A DNA stretch of 64,000 nt from assembly GCA_027021385.1 (NCBI GenBank), contig JALUUL010000037.1:1-64000 (forward strand), given 5' to 3'. Below, one piece after another: positions 47,503-58,145 of the stretch. Position numbers and translations under genes: made by a program. This DNA is from Planctomycetota bacterium (GTDB lineage Bacteria; Planctomycetota; UBA1135; GCA-002748355). The number at the start of each line of letters is the position of its first letter. Position 1 is the first letter of the stretch. The notes under the pieces were generated by a model that ran no database searches, was not told the DNA's origin, and saw nothing but the letters and a program-made list of their open reading frames with translations.

Positions 47503-48915
47503 TCAGCGCCGGCGCAACGGTGTGTGTGTGTGGCTCCCGAGCCGGGTCGGCCCCCTGTTCTTCCAGACGCCCGAACCCCGCCCTTTCCCGGGACGGTTCG
47601 TCTCGATCTTCCGGCCTCTCGACGGGGCCTGGCCCCGGGGCGGCCGGGCCTTTCGGTCCCATCCCGGCAGATTCCCGGTCGCGCTTTCCGCCGGAGCGCT
47701 CCGTCTCCGCGCTGAGGTGCCCCGCCCCGCGACTTCGACCCTCGGCGGCGCCTCGACCGGGAGGGCCAGTGCCCGGATCAAGGCGGGGCGGTGCGCGTAG
47801 AAGAGCCGCCCGAGCATCCGGGAAAGAATCATTCCCTGCAGGACAAAGAACGGTCCGGCCATGCCGATTCGCAGAAGGATCGGCGCATTCCCGAGCAGGA
47901 GAAAAACGAAGGCCACCGGCAGAAGGCTGAGGGCGGTTCCGAACGCAAGGAGGAGCGATCCGCCGGGAGCCGCCCGATAGGCGGCGAAGATCCGGGTCGG
48001 GATCACCGCGTCGAAGGTTCGACCGACGACCAGGCCTCCGGTCGCCATTGGAAGCCACGCGACGCCGAGGGCGGCCAGGGTGATCCATACTCCGGGCGCG
48101 AACCCCGCGAGGGCCGCGAGGACGGCAGGGACCCCGGCGAAGGAAAGCAAGGTCGAGAACCCGAGAAGAGCCTTCCAGGTCCCATCGGTGAAATCCCTCG
48201 TCAGGACCGGAGCATCCTCCATTCCCTCGGAGGACGCCTGGAGGACCCTCCGCATGCAGTGCAGGCTCATGCCCAGCGCAATCAGGGTCGGAAGGGCGCG
48301 CAGCATCTCGTCCAGCAGGGGCATGCCCGGCGCCGGGTGATAGAAGCTGAGAGCCGCCGCGAAGGGGAACGAAAGGATCAGGCAGACCGAGGCGAAAGGC
48401 ATGTGCTCGACGAAGAGATAGTGCACGCCGTCGAGGATGCGGGCCGCCGCGGACTCCCGCGCGACCTCCCGCCTCCGCGACTGGATCCTTCTCGCCCGCT
48501 GCAGGGCCGAGGAGATCCTCGTCCGGTTGCGCCGCTGCGGTTCAGGCGAGGCCGGCCGACCCATCCCGGACGATCCGCGCGGCGCGGGAGCGCCTCCCCG
48601 CTTCCGCGAGGGCGGGGCGGCCGGCCTTCCGGGAGGTCCCTCCTTGCGCTCCAGCAAAAAATGAACGCCGCGCTTCTCGAGCTTCCGGGTCAAATCGATC
48701 GCAAGTTCGGGAGAAGAGATATGGCGGAGGGCCTTTGCAGCCTCACCGAGCCGATCGGTCTCGAGGCAGACCTCGCAGTACGCCGCCCAGGTCTCGTCCT
48801 TCGCGAACCCCTTCTCGATGTCCTTCTTGAGCTTCGCATAACGGACCTCCGGCTGGACTTCGGCCCGGAAGTCACCGAGTGCCTCGATCTCGAGGTGTTT
48901 TCCGACCTCCCCCAT
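47503..48915 (-). CDS. Membrane protein with soluble N-terminal helical domain
   Basis: ATG 48915 (MGEVGKHLEIEALGDFRAEVQPEVRYAKLKKDIEKGF); several TM segments. Confidence 0.7.
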   Translation of the reverse strand: MGEVGKHLEIEALGDFRAEVQPEVRYAKLKKDIEKGFAKDETWAAYCEVCLETDRLGEAAKALRHISSPELAIDLTRKLEKRGVHFLLERKEGPPGRPAAPPSRKRGGAPAPRGSSGMGRPASPEPQRRNRTRISSALQRARRIQSRRREVARESAAARILDGVHYLFVEHMPFASVCLILSFPFAAALSFYHPAPGMPLLDEMLRALPTLIALGMSLHCMRRVLQASSEGMEDAPVLTRDFTDGTWKALLGFSTLLSFAGVPAVLAALAGFAPGVWITLAALGVAWLPMATGGLVVGRTFDAVIPTRIFAAYRAAPGGSLLLAFGTALSLLPVAFVFLLLGNAPILLRIGMAGPFFVLQGMILSRMLGRLFYAHRPALIRALALPVEAPPRVEVAGRGTSARRRSAPAESATGNLPGWDRKARPPRGQAPSRGRKIETNRPGKGRGSGVWKNRGPTRLGSHTHTPLRRR

Positions 48916-49152
48916 TCCGTCCTCCCTCGTCGTTTCCGGACCGTGGTGTCGCGGATCTCGTCGATCCCTCCCTCCTGTGTCGGAATTCCCTACAGTCGAC
49001 TTGAATCGGCGCCCGATACGAAAGAAGCGGACGGCGCGCCGGAAACTCCGTGGCCCCGGTCCCACGGCGCCTTCGGGCCTGGAGCCCTCCCTTCCATCCT
49101 TCAGAAGATGGGCCCTTTTTTCCGATCCCAGCGGAAGAAAGGATCCCCTCCG

Positions 49153-50250
49153 ATGCCGAAACGAGTCCTCATCCCCGTTCTTCTCTTCGCGGCGGGACTT
49201 CCGCCGCGTGTCCCCGCCCAGGGCGGCAGCCTCGTCTACCCAAAAGAGTTCCGCGGGCAGGAAGGAATCGGAGGCACGAGCATCCCCTTCGGCCTTTCCG
49301 GTCCGGTCCGGCTCCAGACCCTTTATCAAAGCTGGGTCGTCGACCAGGTTCCCCGGACGATCACTTCCCTCGCCATCCGTCCCGATTGGTCCCCGGTGAA
49401 AGGTCAAGACGTGATCCGGGGCAAACAGTGGGTACACCTACAGATCTACATGTCCCACAGCCGGAAGACCTTCGACACGGTCTCCAGCGACTTCGGCCTG
49501 AACCGCGGCAAGGACGCGGTCATGGTCTTCAAGGAGAAAGCCGTCGCCCTCCCGACCCAGGGGCGGCTCACCCAGGGCCCGCGCCCCTTCGGCCTGGTTT
49601 TCAAGCTCGACACGCCCTTCGTGCACGTTCAGACCAAGGGCCCCCTCCTCATCGAATACGTCATCACGAGACAGCCGGCCGGCGACTACCGGCTCGACAC
49701 GACCCTGACCTGCCGCAGCGTCGCCGCCGATTTCGGCCGGCGCGGACCCCGCTGCGTGCTCTCCTCCTCGAAGAAGCCCCTCCTCCTCGGGAACGGGCCG
49801 AGCTTCATGGTCGGACAGCGCATGGATTGGCGCCTCTCAGGCGCGGAGGCAGAGGCGGTCTGCGTCTTCACTCTCGGTTCCCACGAGCCTCCCGGAAAGG
49901 CCCTCGGACTCCCGACCCCCCTGGATCTCGGAAAGTGGGGCGGAACCGATTGCTACATCAACACCGACTGGCTCTTCGTCACCGGCCGGGTGGCCTCGGC
50001 CGCGGGTACCGCAGGCTTCACCTTCCCGATCCCGAAGGGACGGGAATTCTGGAGACGGTGGTTCTACTGCCAGGCCCTGACCGTCGACGTGAAGGCCAAC
50101 AAACTCGGGTTCGTGACCAGTCTCGGCCGGAAAGTCCGCTCCTGCGGTCCGATCCGGACCGCGCGGATCTTCCGGATCGGGGACCTCAAGGCCAGGACCG
50201 GAACCGTCCAGGTCGGCGCCGCTCCGGTCGTTTCCCTGACCTGGAAGTAA
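49153..50250 (+). CDS. Secreted beta-rich protein with shared C-terminal module (family A)
   Basis: Signal MPKRVLIPVLLFAAGLPPRVPAQ; similar layout to 8839-9960. Confidence 0.85.
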   Translation: MPKRVLIPVLLFAAGLPPRVPAQGGSLVYPKEFRGQEGIGGTSIPFGLSGPVRLQTLYQSWVVDQVPRTITSLAIRPDWSPVKGQDVIRGKQWVHLQIYMSHSRKTFDTVSSDFGLNRGKDAVMVFKEKAVALPTQGRLTQGPRPFGLVFKLDTPFVHVQTKGPLLIEYVITRQPAGDYRLDTTLTCRSVAADFGRRGPRCVLSSSKKPLLLGNGPSFMVGQRMDWRLSGAEAEAVCVFTLGSHEPPGKALGLPTPLDLGKWGGTDCYINTDWLFVTGRVASAAGTAGFTFPIPKGREFWRRWFYCQALTVDVKANKLGFVTSLGRKVRSCGPIRTARIFRIGDLKARTGTVQVGAAPVVSLTWK

Positions 50251-50294
50251 GCCGGAACTTCCACGGAACGACGCGGAACCCGATACTCCGGAGA

Positions 50295-50747
50295 ATGACG
50301 CCCGGGGAAAAGCGGCTGCGGAGGATCTTCGAAGCGGACCCCGAGGCCCTCCGGGAACTCCGGGCCCTGGCCGGGCGCTTCCTGAGGATCTGCGCCCATC
50401 GACTCCGGGACCGTGACCTCCAGGAGATCCTGCTCGCCGTCGACGAGGTCGTGTCCAACATCGTTCGTCACGGAGACCTTCCGGAGGGGGGAAGCATCGA
50501 ACTACGGATGCGGGCCCTCGAGGACGGCGTCGAGATCGTCCTGATCGACGAGGCTCGGAACGCTCCTCCGCGGACCCTCGCGATCGAACCTCCCGGCGGT
50601 TGCGAGGAGAGCGGCAGGGGGCTGCCGATCATCCGCGCGACCTTCGACCTCGTGGAGTTCCGAAGCCTGCCCGGAGGAGGGACGCATTGCCGATTGTTCC
50701 GCAGCTTCTCCCACCGCCCCTGGACCCGGTCCGGAAGGAACCCATGA
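50295..50747 (+). CDS. RsbW-like anti-sigma regulatory factor (HATPase_c_2)
   Basis: LLAVDEVVSNIVRHGD, LIDEARNAPP, ESGRGLPIIRATFD. Confidence 0.85.
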   Translation: MTPGEKRLRRIFEADPEALRELRALAGRFLRICAHRLRDRDLQEILLAVDEVVSNIVRHGDLPEGGSIELRMRALEDGVEIVLIDEARNAPPRTLAIEPPGGCEESGRGLPIIRATFDLVEFRSLPGGGTHCRLFRSFSHRPWTRSGRNP

Positions 50748-51817
50748 CCCCGCCCGTCATTCTCTCGGTCCTCTTCGGGATCCTGCCCGGAACGGGAACC
50801 GGACAAGCCGGTGGGGAGGCCTGGCGCATCGACCACAGGCAGCTCCCCGAGATCAGCGGTCTCGTCGCCTCGCGCCGGAGGAAGGGTTGGTTCTGGGCCC
50901 ACAACGACTCCGGCGACGGCGCCTACCTCTACCTGATCGACCCCGCGCACCGCCTGCGCTGCCGGTTCAAGCTCCAAGGAGCGAAGGCCCTGGATTGGGA
51001 GGACCTGACCCTTGGGATCGGACCCGGCGGACGTCCCTGGATCTACGTCGCGGACACCGGAAGGAATCTCTTCCCGAAACAATCCTTACCCGTCCCGAAG
51101 GTCTACGCCTTCCCTGAACCGGATCCCGGGGCCCTCGCGGCGGGGCTCCCCCTCCCAGACGGCGGGGATGCACCGCTTCCCGTCCTTCGCGGCCCCTATG
51201 TCCATACTTTGGAACTCCGCTTCCCGGATCGGACCTATCCTCCGAACATCGAGGCCGTGACGCTCTCTCCGGACGGGAGCCGCCTTTGGCTGTTCCAGCG
51301 ACGGGGGGCGGACCCCTCGGCGATGTACGAGGTCCGCCTCTTCGAGAGCCCGCCGCCGGCCGCCCCCCCCTGGAAGGAGGACCAGGTCCTCACCGCGCAC
51401 AGGCGTGGCCGGATCCGGACCCGGGCCTCCCGACCCCACGGACGCCTTATCACGGCCGCCGCCACCCTCGGAGATCGGAAGCTCCTCGCGATCCTGACCT
51501 ATTCGGAAATCCTCATTCTTCCGTTGCCGCCCGGCCCGGACTCCTCCGGACGCACGGAGTTCTGGGCCTCCCCGAAAATCCTTCGGAGGATCCCCCTGCC
51601 CCCGATGCCCCAGGCCGAAGCGCTGGCCTACGTCGAGGAAAAGGGCATCCTTTGCGCGGCCAGCGAGGGCCGGCCCGTCCTCTTCCGGACCTTCCCGCTC
51701 GAGGAAAGAGAGAAAGTCGATCGGAAGCGGGAAGCCCCGCGGGGAAAAGGACCGGAATCCAAGAAGGAGCCGGAGCAGGGCTCCCGGGGAAGCCCGAGGG
51801 GAGGGAGAAAACGGTGA
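50744..51817 (+). CDS. Hypothetical secreted beta-propeller-like protein
   Basis: ATGA overlap; ISGLVASRRRKGWFWAHNDSGDGAYLYLID...DWEDLTLG...WIYVADTGRN. Confidence 0.75.
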   Translation: MTPPVILSVLFGILPGTGTGQAGGEAWRIDHRQLPEISGLVASRRRKGWFWAHNDSGDGAYLYLIDPAHRLRCRFKLQGAKALDWEDLTLGIGPGGRPWIYVADTGRNLFPKQSLPVPKVYAFPEPDPGALAAGLPLPDGGDAPLPVLRGPYVHTLELRFPDRTYPPNIEAVTLSPDGSRLWLFQRRGADPSAMYEVRLFESPPPAAPPWKEDQVLTAHRRGRIRTRASRPHGRLITAAATLGDRKLLAILTYSEILILPLPPGPDSSGRTEFWASPKILRRIPLPPMPQAEALAYVEEKGILCAASEGRPVLFRTFPLEEREKVDRKREAPRGKGPESKKEPEQGSRGSPRGGRKR

Positions 51818-53076
51818 GGGCGACGGTCCTCTGCGGTTACGGTCTCCATCCACCGCGTTCCGCGGGACATCTCGCGGTCCTCGCGCCGCTCCTCCGGCTC
51901 GCGGAGCGCGGACATGTATTCGAGATCTGCAGCTTCGGGTGGCGCCGCGGTGACGGAATCTGGCCCCGATCCCACCGCAGGGAGATCGCCCCGGGCCTGA
52001 CCGAACATCGTGTCGTCGACCGGCGTGGCCTCTTGCGCTCCTTCCTCGGCGGAAGACTCCGCCTGCCCCCCCTCGGTCTCTCGGAGACCCTCGAGGCCCG
52101 GATCCCCCCTTCCCTCCTCCGGGAACTCGAGAAGGCGGACATCTGGTGGTGCGAAGGCCCCTGGGGCTACGCCTTCGCTCGGAAACACGCCGGCGGACCG
52201 GTGGGCCTCGTCGCCCACAATGTCGAATCCGACCTGCACGGAGACGCGCTCGAGGCCGCGGGCGGCCCGGGGATGCGGGGTCGCGCGTTCGAACTCGAGG
52301 GGCGGGCCTTCCTCGAGGCGGATTTCGTCTGGGTCTTCCACGAGAACGATGCCCGGAGGCTGCGCGAACTCCACGGGAAGCCGAAGGGTTTCCTCGCGGT
52401 CCGCCCCCTCGGGGCCGATCTCCCCGAGGGCGCCCCCTGGGACCCGCGGGTCCGCGCGCGCGCGCGCCGGAGCCTGGACCTGCCCGAGGACGGTCGTTAC
52501 GCCCTCTTCCCCGCCTCCGCCCACGCTCCGAACCGCGAGGCCGCGACCTGGATCGTCGAGGTCCTCGCCCCCCGGCTCGCGGAACGAGGCGTCTGGACCG
52601 CAGTCCTCGCGGGCTCGGTCCTTCCCCGTCGCGTCTCGGGAAAGGGCTGGCTCGCGACCGGTCCTCTCCCCGACCTCCTCGAAGCCTTCCGGGCCGCCGA
52701 CCTCGCCCTCAATCCGATGACCGAGGGCAGCGGCATGAACCTCAAGGTCGCCGAATGCCTGGCCCACGGGCTTCCGGTCCTGTCCACACCCTTCGGCGCG
52801 CGGGGATACGCAGCTCTTCCGGAGCACGGCATCCTCCTCGCAGGGACGGACGGGGAGGAAGGGGGATCCCCCCGGGATCCCGAAGCCTTCCTCGAGATTC
52901 TCGGGGACCTCGAAGACCCCGCGCGGCTCGCCGAGGCCGGACGGGCCGCGCGGGCCTACGCCTCCCGCGCCCTCTCCTGGGAAAGCATCGCCGAGGGGCG
53001 CCTCGCCGATCTCTCGCGCTGGTTCGAGGACCTCAGGATCCCCGCGCCTCCCGCTCCCGCCGCCGCCGGATCATGA
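51814..53076 (+). CDS. Glycosyltransferase (GT4/GT1-like)
   Basis: GTG in GTGA overlap; VAHNVESDLHGDALE, FRAADLALNPMTEGSGMNLKVAECLAHGLPVLSTPFGARGY. Confidence 0.85.
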   Translation: MRATVLCGYGLHPPRSAGHLAVLAPLLRLAERGHVFEICSFGWRRGDGIWPRSHRREIAPGLTEHRVVDRRGLLRSFLGGRLRLPPLGLSETLEARIPPSLLRELEKADIWWCEGPWGYAFARKHAGGPVGLVAHNVESDLHGDALEAAGGPGMRGRAFELEGRAFLEADFVWVFHENDARRLRELHGKPKGFLAVRPLGADLPEGAPWDPRVRARARRSLDLPEDGRYALFPASAHAPNREAATWIVEVLAPRLAERGVWTAVLAGSVLPRRVSGKGWLATGPLPDLLEAFRAADLALNPMTEGSGMNLKVAECLAHGLPVLSTPFGARGYAALPEHGILLAGTDGEEGGSPRDPEAFLEILGDLEDPARLAEAGRAARAYASRALSWESIAEGRLADLSRWFEDLRIPAPPAPAAAGS

Positions 53077-53578
53077 AGGCCGCCGCGGCCCCGACCGCCG
53101 CGCCCCCCAGGGCGTGGAGCACGGCGGTCAAGGCGTCCCCGTAATGCTGCAGGAAGACCTGCGCATCGAGGAGTTCCCTCAGCGCCCGGGCTCTTTCCTC
53201 CTCCCCGAGGCCCTGGAAATACCCGAGACGTTCGAGGGTCTCCCGCGCCCTCTCTACGGCCTCGTCGAGAGGGATCGACTTCCAGGATCCGAGCCCGAAG
53301 GCAAGGGCGAGCAGGACACGGAGCACCGCAGCCCCTCCGCCGACCAGGAACCCGATCCTCGCCCCCTCGAGGGGGACCGGGCGCTCCCGGGTCGCGACGA
53401 GCCGGGTTGCAAGGATGACCCCCGGCCAGACGCCGAGCCCCATGCAGGCTCCCCCCATTCGGAAGCAATCGAAGAACAGGATCGGGAACAGCGCGAAGAA
53501 CAGACCGATCGTAATCGCCGCCCGGCGGACGAGCCTGGGCGGCGGCGGGTCTCCGGTCTTCCTTCCTTCGTCCCACAT
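53033..53578 (-). CDS. Membrane protein, hypothetical
   Basis: 181 aa with several TM segments; overlaps 3' end of convergent glycosyltransferase gene by 44 nt. Confidence 0.65.
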   Translation of the reverse strand: MWDEGRKTGDPPPPRLVRRAAITIGLFFALFPILFFDCFRMGGACMGLGVWPGVILATRLVATRERPVPLEGARIGFLVGGGAAVLRVLLALAFGLGSWKSIPLDEAVERARETLERLGYFQGLGEEERARALRELLDAQVFLQHYGDALTAVLHALGGAAVGAAAAFMIRRRREREARGS

Positions 53579-53636
53579 GATCCGATTCCCGCTCGAACCC
53601 GGAAGACCTGGAGCGCCCGCGGTCGGAGCGGCAGGT

Positions 53637-54089
53637 TCAACCCGCCCTGAACACGGCGATCTTCCACGACCAGGACCCGAGGAGGACGACCGTAGCGGTC
53701 ACCAGGATCCACGACCAGGGCCAGAAGGCCATGCGGGCGAAGAGGCTGCGCCCCCGGACGACATGCCGGAGGGCCAGCAGCCCGAACCAGATCCCCGCCA
53801 GCGTGAATAGGGCCCCGAAGGGCTGGATCCGGAAGGCGGTGAGGGGATCGAGATGCAGCAGGGCCACCGCGGAGGTCGTCACCCCGCAGGTCGGGCAGGG
53901 CATATCGTATTGAATCGGCCAGGAACAGGGGGCCATGCCGAGCTGTTCGTGCGTTCCCATGCCTCGGGGGTCCGGCTCCAGCGAAGCCAGCAGGGAAAGG
54001 ACGTAGACGAGAACCGTCACGAGGAGCAGTAGGACGAGACGCTCCCAGAACGGCATCGGAAAGGGCAGGTCTTTTCCCGGAACCTCCAT
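53637..54089 (-). CDS. DUF2752 family membrane protein
   Basis: ATG 54089; [34 protein letters not shown]. Confidence 0.85.
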   Translation of the reverse strand: MEVPGKDLPFPMPFWERLVLLLLVTVLVYVLSLLASLEPDPRGMGTHEQLGMAPCSWPIQYDMPCPTCGVTTSAVALLHLDPLTAFRIQPFGALFTLAGIWFGLLALRHVVRGRSLFARMAFWPWSWILVTATVVLLGSWSWKIAVFRAG

Positions 54090-54229
54090 CGGCCCTAAGC
54101 CTAGGGCGGAGGGCCTTCGCTTTCCTCCCGCCTTCCCCCAAGGCTTCGATCTCCCTTCTCCCGCCTGTCCCCCGCCGGCCCGCCTGCTATCCTCTTCCGC
54201 TTCGTTTCCCGGGAGGACGAGCGCTGGCC

Positions 54230-56878
54230 ATGGCCCGACAGAACTACAGACCCTCCGAAATCGAACCCCGCTGGCAGGCCTTCTGGGCCGAACGTGAGGT
54301 CTTCCGCTGCCCGAACCCCGGGGATCCGGATTTCGACCCGGACCGGCCAAAGTTCTACGTCCTCGACATGTTCCCCTATCCCTCGGGGGCGGGTCTCCAC
54401 GTCGGCCATCCAGAGGGCTATACGGCCACCGACATCATCGCCCGATGGAGGCGGATGCAGGGATACAACGTCCTGCATCCTATGGGCTGGGACGCCTTCG
54501 GCCTCCCCGCCGAACAGTACGCGATCCAGACCGGCACCCATCCGGCCGAGACAACCGCCAGAAACATCGAGGGCTTCAAGGCCCAGCTCCAGAGGCTCGG
54601 ATTCAGCTACGACTGGAGCCGGGAGATCACGACGACGGATCCGAAGTACTACCGCTGGACGCAGTGGATCTTCGCCCGCCTCTTCGAGAGGGGTCTGGCC
54701 TACATGGCGGAAGTCCCGGTCTGGTGGTGCGAGGCCCTCGGAACGGTCCTGGCCAACGAGGAGGTGATCGACGGCCGGAGCGAACGGGGAGACCACCCCT
54801 GCGAACGGCGGCCGATGAGGCAGTGGATGCTCAGGATCACCGCGTACGCCGATCGGCTTCTCGAAGATCTCGAGGAATGCGACTGGCCGGAGTCGGTCAA
54901 GGCCATGCAACGGGAATGGATCGGGCGCAGCGAAGGGGCCGAGGTCAAGTTCCGGGTCGCGGATCGCGAAGACCTCGAGTTCGAGATCTTCACGACCCGG
55001 CCGGACACCCTCTTCGGGGCCACCTTCATGGTCCTCTCACCCGAGCATCCCCTCGTGGATCGGATCACGACCGGCGAACGACGCGAAACGGTGCGGGCCT
55101 ACAAGGAGCAGGCGGCCAGGAAGAGTGACCTCGAACGAGCGCAGTTGCAGAAGGAGAAAACGGGGGTCTTCACCGGAGCCTACGCATTGAACCCCGTCCA
55201 TCCCCCCGAGGACCCGAAGGCGAGGATCCCGATCTGGATCGCGGATTACGTGCTGATGTCCTACGGGACCGGAGCGATCATGGCGGTCCCGGGAGGCGAT
55301 GAACGGGACTTCGACTTCGCGATGCGATACGGCTTGCCGATCCTGAAGGTCTGCGACGGCGGGCCGAAGCCACAGGATCCCAAGGAGGCCGAACGTCTCG
55401 GGTTCCTTCGCGAGGCGGAACGGGACGGAGAGGTCCTCGAATGCTTCGTCGGCGAGGGCCGCGCCGTCAACTCCTCGAACGCGGAGATCTCGCTCGACGG
55501 TCTCCCGAAGGCAGAGGCGGTCCGGAAAATCACCGAATGGCTCGAATCGAAGGGACTCGGCAAGGCGAAGGTCAACTACCGCCTCCGCGACTGGTTGTTC
55601 TCGAGACAGCGCTACTGGGGCGAACCCTTCCCGATCCTCCACGACGCGGAGGGGAACCCCAGGCTCGTCCCCGACGAGGACCTGCCGGTCACCCTTCCCG
55701 AACTCGACGACTTCTCCCCCTCGGGTTCGATGGAGCCGCCGCTCGCAAGAGCGAAGGACTGGATCGAGGTCGAGGACCCCTCCGGCGGCCCCCCGCTCCG
55801 CAGGGAGACGAACACGATGCCCCAATGGGCCGGATCGTGCTGGTACTACCTGCGCTTCATGGACCCCCGCAACGAAGAGGAGGCATGGTCGAAGGAGGCC
55901 GAGGATTACTGGGGACCCGTGGACCTCTACGTCGGCGGCGCGGAACACGCGGTCCTGCACCTGCTCTACGCGAGGTTCTGGCACAAGGTCCTCTACGACC
56001 TGGGTCTCGTACACACGAAGGAGCCCTTCAAGAAGCTCTTCAACCAGGGGATGGTACTCTCCTTCGCCTACAAGGACGCCCGCGGCGCGCTCGTTCCGAC
56101 CGACGAGGTCGAGGAACGCGGGGAGGGGAGGTTCTTCCGGAAGGGAAGCGACGAAGAACTGACCAGGATCGTCGCGAAGATGTCCAAGTCCCTGAGGAAC
56201 GTGGAGAACCCCGACCGCGTGATCGACGCCTGGGGCGCGGACACGATGCGGCTCTACGAGATGTTCATGGGTCCCCTGGAGGCAAGCTGTCCCTGGAACC
56301 CCGACGACCTCCCGGGCGTGCATCGCTTCCTGAACCGATCCTGGAGACTCGTCGTGCCCGAGGACGAGGAGGACGGCCGCGCGCATCCATGGCTCGGCGG
56401 GGAGGGGCCCGACGACCCCACCCTCGAACGGGCTCTCCACCGCTGCATCGCCAAGGTCACGCGGGACCTCGAGGAAATGCGGTTCAACACCGCGATCTCC
56501 GCGATGATGGTCTTCGTCAACGAGGCCACGAAGGACCCCGAACGGCTCTCCCGCTCCCAGGCCGAACGCTTCGTGAAGATCCTCTCCCCCTTCGCCCCCC
56601 ACCTCGGCGAGGAACTCTGGAACCGCCTCGGTCACAAGGATTCGCTCGCCTACGAGGATTGGCCGGACTTCGATCCCGAACTCCTCGTCGAGAACGAGAT
56701 CGAGATCGCGGTCCAGGTGCTCGGCAAGGTCCGGGGCCGGATCCGGATCGGCTCCGACTGGGAGGAGCGGCGCGTCCTGGAGGACGCCCGCCGGGCCGTC
56801 TCGAAACATCTCGAAGGAAAGCGGATCCTGAAGGAGATCCTCGTCCCCGGAAGGCTCGTCAATTTCGTTGCGAAGTGA
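54230..56878 (+). CDS. leuS: Leucyl-tRNA synthetase
   Basis: [17 protein letters not shown] (HIGH-like), AKMSKSLRN (KMSKS), LeuRS editing-domain architecture. Confidence 0.97.
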   Translation: MARQNYRPSEIEPRWQAFWAEREVFRCPNPGDPDFDPDRPKFYVLDMFPYPSGAGLHVGHPEGYTATDIIARWRRMQGYNVLHPMGWDAFGLPAEQYAIQTGTHPAETTARNIEGFKAQLQRLGFSYDWSREITTTDPKYYRWTQWIFARLFERGLAYMAEVPVWWCEALGTVLANEEVIDGRSERGDHPCERRPMRQWMLRITAYADRLLEDLEECDWPESVKAMQREWIGRSEGAEVKFRVADREDLEFEIFTTRPDTLFGATFMVLSPEHPLVDRITTGERRETVRAYKEQAARKSDLERAQLQKEKTGVFTGAYALNPVHPPEDPKARIPIWIADYVLMSYGTGAIMAVPGGDERDFDFAMRYGLPILKVCDGGPKPQDPKEAERLGFLREAERDGEVLECFVGEGRAVNSSNAEISLDGLPKAEAVRKITEWLESKGLGKAKVNYRLRDWLFSRQRYWGEPFPILHDAEGNPRLVPDEDLPVTLPELDDFSPSGSMEPPLARAKDWIEVEDPSGGPPLRRETNTMPQWAGSCWYYLRFMDPRNEEEAWSKEAEDYWGPVDLYVGGAEHAVLHLLYARFWHKVLYDLGLVHTKEPFKKLFNQGMVLSFAYKDARGALVPTDEVEERGEGRFFRKGSDEELTRIVAKMSKSLRNVENPDRVIDAWGADTMRLYEMFMGPLEASCPWNPDDLPGVHRFLNRSWRLVVPEDEEDGRAHPWLGGEGPDDPTLERALHRCIAKVTRDLEEMRFNTAISAMMVFVNEATKDPERLSRSQAERFVKILSPFAPHLGEELWNRLGHKDSLAYEDWPDFDPELLVENEIEIAVQVLGKVRGRIRIGSDWEERRVLEDARRAVSKHLEGKRILKEILVPGRLVNFVAK

Positions 56879-56882
56879 ACAC

Positions 56883-56899
56883 CGCCCCCCCCGGGGGCG
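56883..56899. terminator. Terminator-like hairpin after leuS
   Basis: CGCCCCC-CCC-GGGGGCG. Confidence 0.5.
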
Positions 56900-57121
56900 C
56901 TGCCGGCCTGCGGCCCCGCTTTTCCGATGGCACCGGAGTTTCCGGTCTCCTCCGGGATTCCCGTCGATTCCCCGGCCTTCCGAGGGAGGATCGGGGAAGC
57001 CCTGACACCCTCATCTTTTCGCCCCGGGAGGGTTCCTCGCCGCCGATTGGCGTATCCTTGTTTCGGACCCCTGCCGGCCCAAGGGCCGTCCCCACGACCG
57101 ATTCTCCGGAGTTCTCCTACG

Positions 57122-58123
57122 ATGCGAATCCCCCTGACTCTTTCCGCCGCGGGCCTCCTCGCCCTGCCCTCGATCGCCCAGACCCGCACCGGTCTCAACG
57201 AAAAGATCTTCCACAACGCCGCTCATACGAGCGCCACGACGCGCGTGAGCGCCAACGCGGTCGATACGATCTACTTCATGCAGCCCGGCGCCTTCCATAC
57301 CGGTTACGGAATGGTTTCGGGATGGCGCGGAATCTTCCAAGATCAGAACCAGGCCACGAGCGAGCAGGTCTCGATCGCCGTCGTCAAGTACGCCGCGAAC
57401 GGGGTCTCCCCCGACATCACGCCGGCGGGAACCGTGACCGGCAGCAAGACGACCTTCACCCTCTTCGGTTCAGGGACCGGGGCGGCCGCCTACTCATGGA
57501 CCTTGACCATGCTCAAGCCGGTCACGATCCCGGCGAAGGCGGGCATCGCCCTGACCCTTGCAGCCCCACGGGGCTGGCCGAACGACGGGGTCTCGATCCA
57601 CTATCAGGCCGGCACGACCTTGAAACTCCCGGCCGGGGTCTCTCCCGCCCGCTACACGTTCTACAAGACGACGACGAACACCCTCGGTAACTTCGCGACA
57701 GCGGGATCGACCCTCGCCCTCGGGTTTCTGCTCGAACGCCCGATCCTCCAGGTCTTCACGAATTCCTCGGCCTACGGGACCGCCGAGAACCTCTACGGCC
57801 CCGAGTCCCTGTTCCCCGGTCAAAGCCGAGGCGACAAGATCGGCTTCCGCTTCGAGGGCGACGCCTTCCCCTCCCAATTCGTCATCCTCATGCTCGCGAA
57901 GAACATTCTCTCGAAGGGCATCACCTCCCCCTTCGGAATGATCCTGATCGACCCCCTCTCGGTCGTGTCGGTCCCCCCGATCGCGCTGGACAAGAAGGGG
58001 AAGGCCGTGACCCCGTCCTTCGCGATCCCAGCCCAAACGACCCTGGCGGCCCAGTCGATCTTTGTCGATGTCAAGAACCTCAAGCTCGTCACCTCCGACG
58101 CACAGTCCTTCCAGGCTCGCTGA
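57122..58123 (+). CDS. Secreted protein with shared C-terminal module (family E, tandem copy 1)
   Basis: Signal MRIPLTLSAAGLLALPSIAQ; paralogous to 58146-59189. Confidence 0.85.
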   Translation: MRIPLTLSAAGLLALPSIAQTRTGLNEKIFHNAAHTSATTRVSANAVDTIYFMQPGAFHTGYGMVSGWRGIFQDQNQATSEQVSIAVVKYAANGVSPDITPAGTVTGSKTTFTLFGSGTGAAAYSWTLTMLKPVTIPAKAGIALTLAAPRGWPNDGVSIHYQAGTTLKLPAGVSPARYTFYKTTTNTLGNFATAGSTLALGFLLERPILQVFTNSSAYGTAENLYGPESLFPGQSRGDKIGFRFEGDAFPSQFVILMLAKNILSKGITSPFGMILIDPLSVVSVPPIALDKKGKAVTPSFAIPAQTTLAAQSIFVDVKNLKLVTSDAQSFQAR

Positions 58124-58145
58124 AACAAGTCCCGCTACTTCCCGG

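Noticed and set aside
47519-47532. TG dinucleotide repeat
   Set aside because: Short and inside the C-terminal coding region of the membrane protein (HTHTP); no evidence for a functional repeat.
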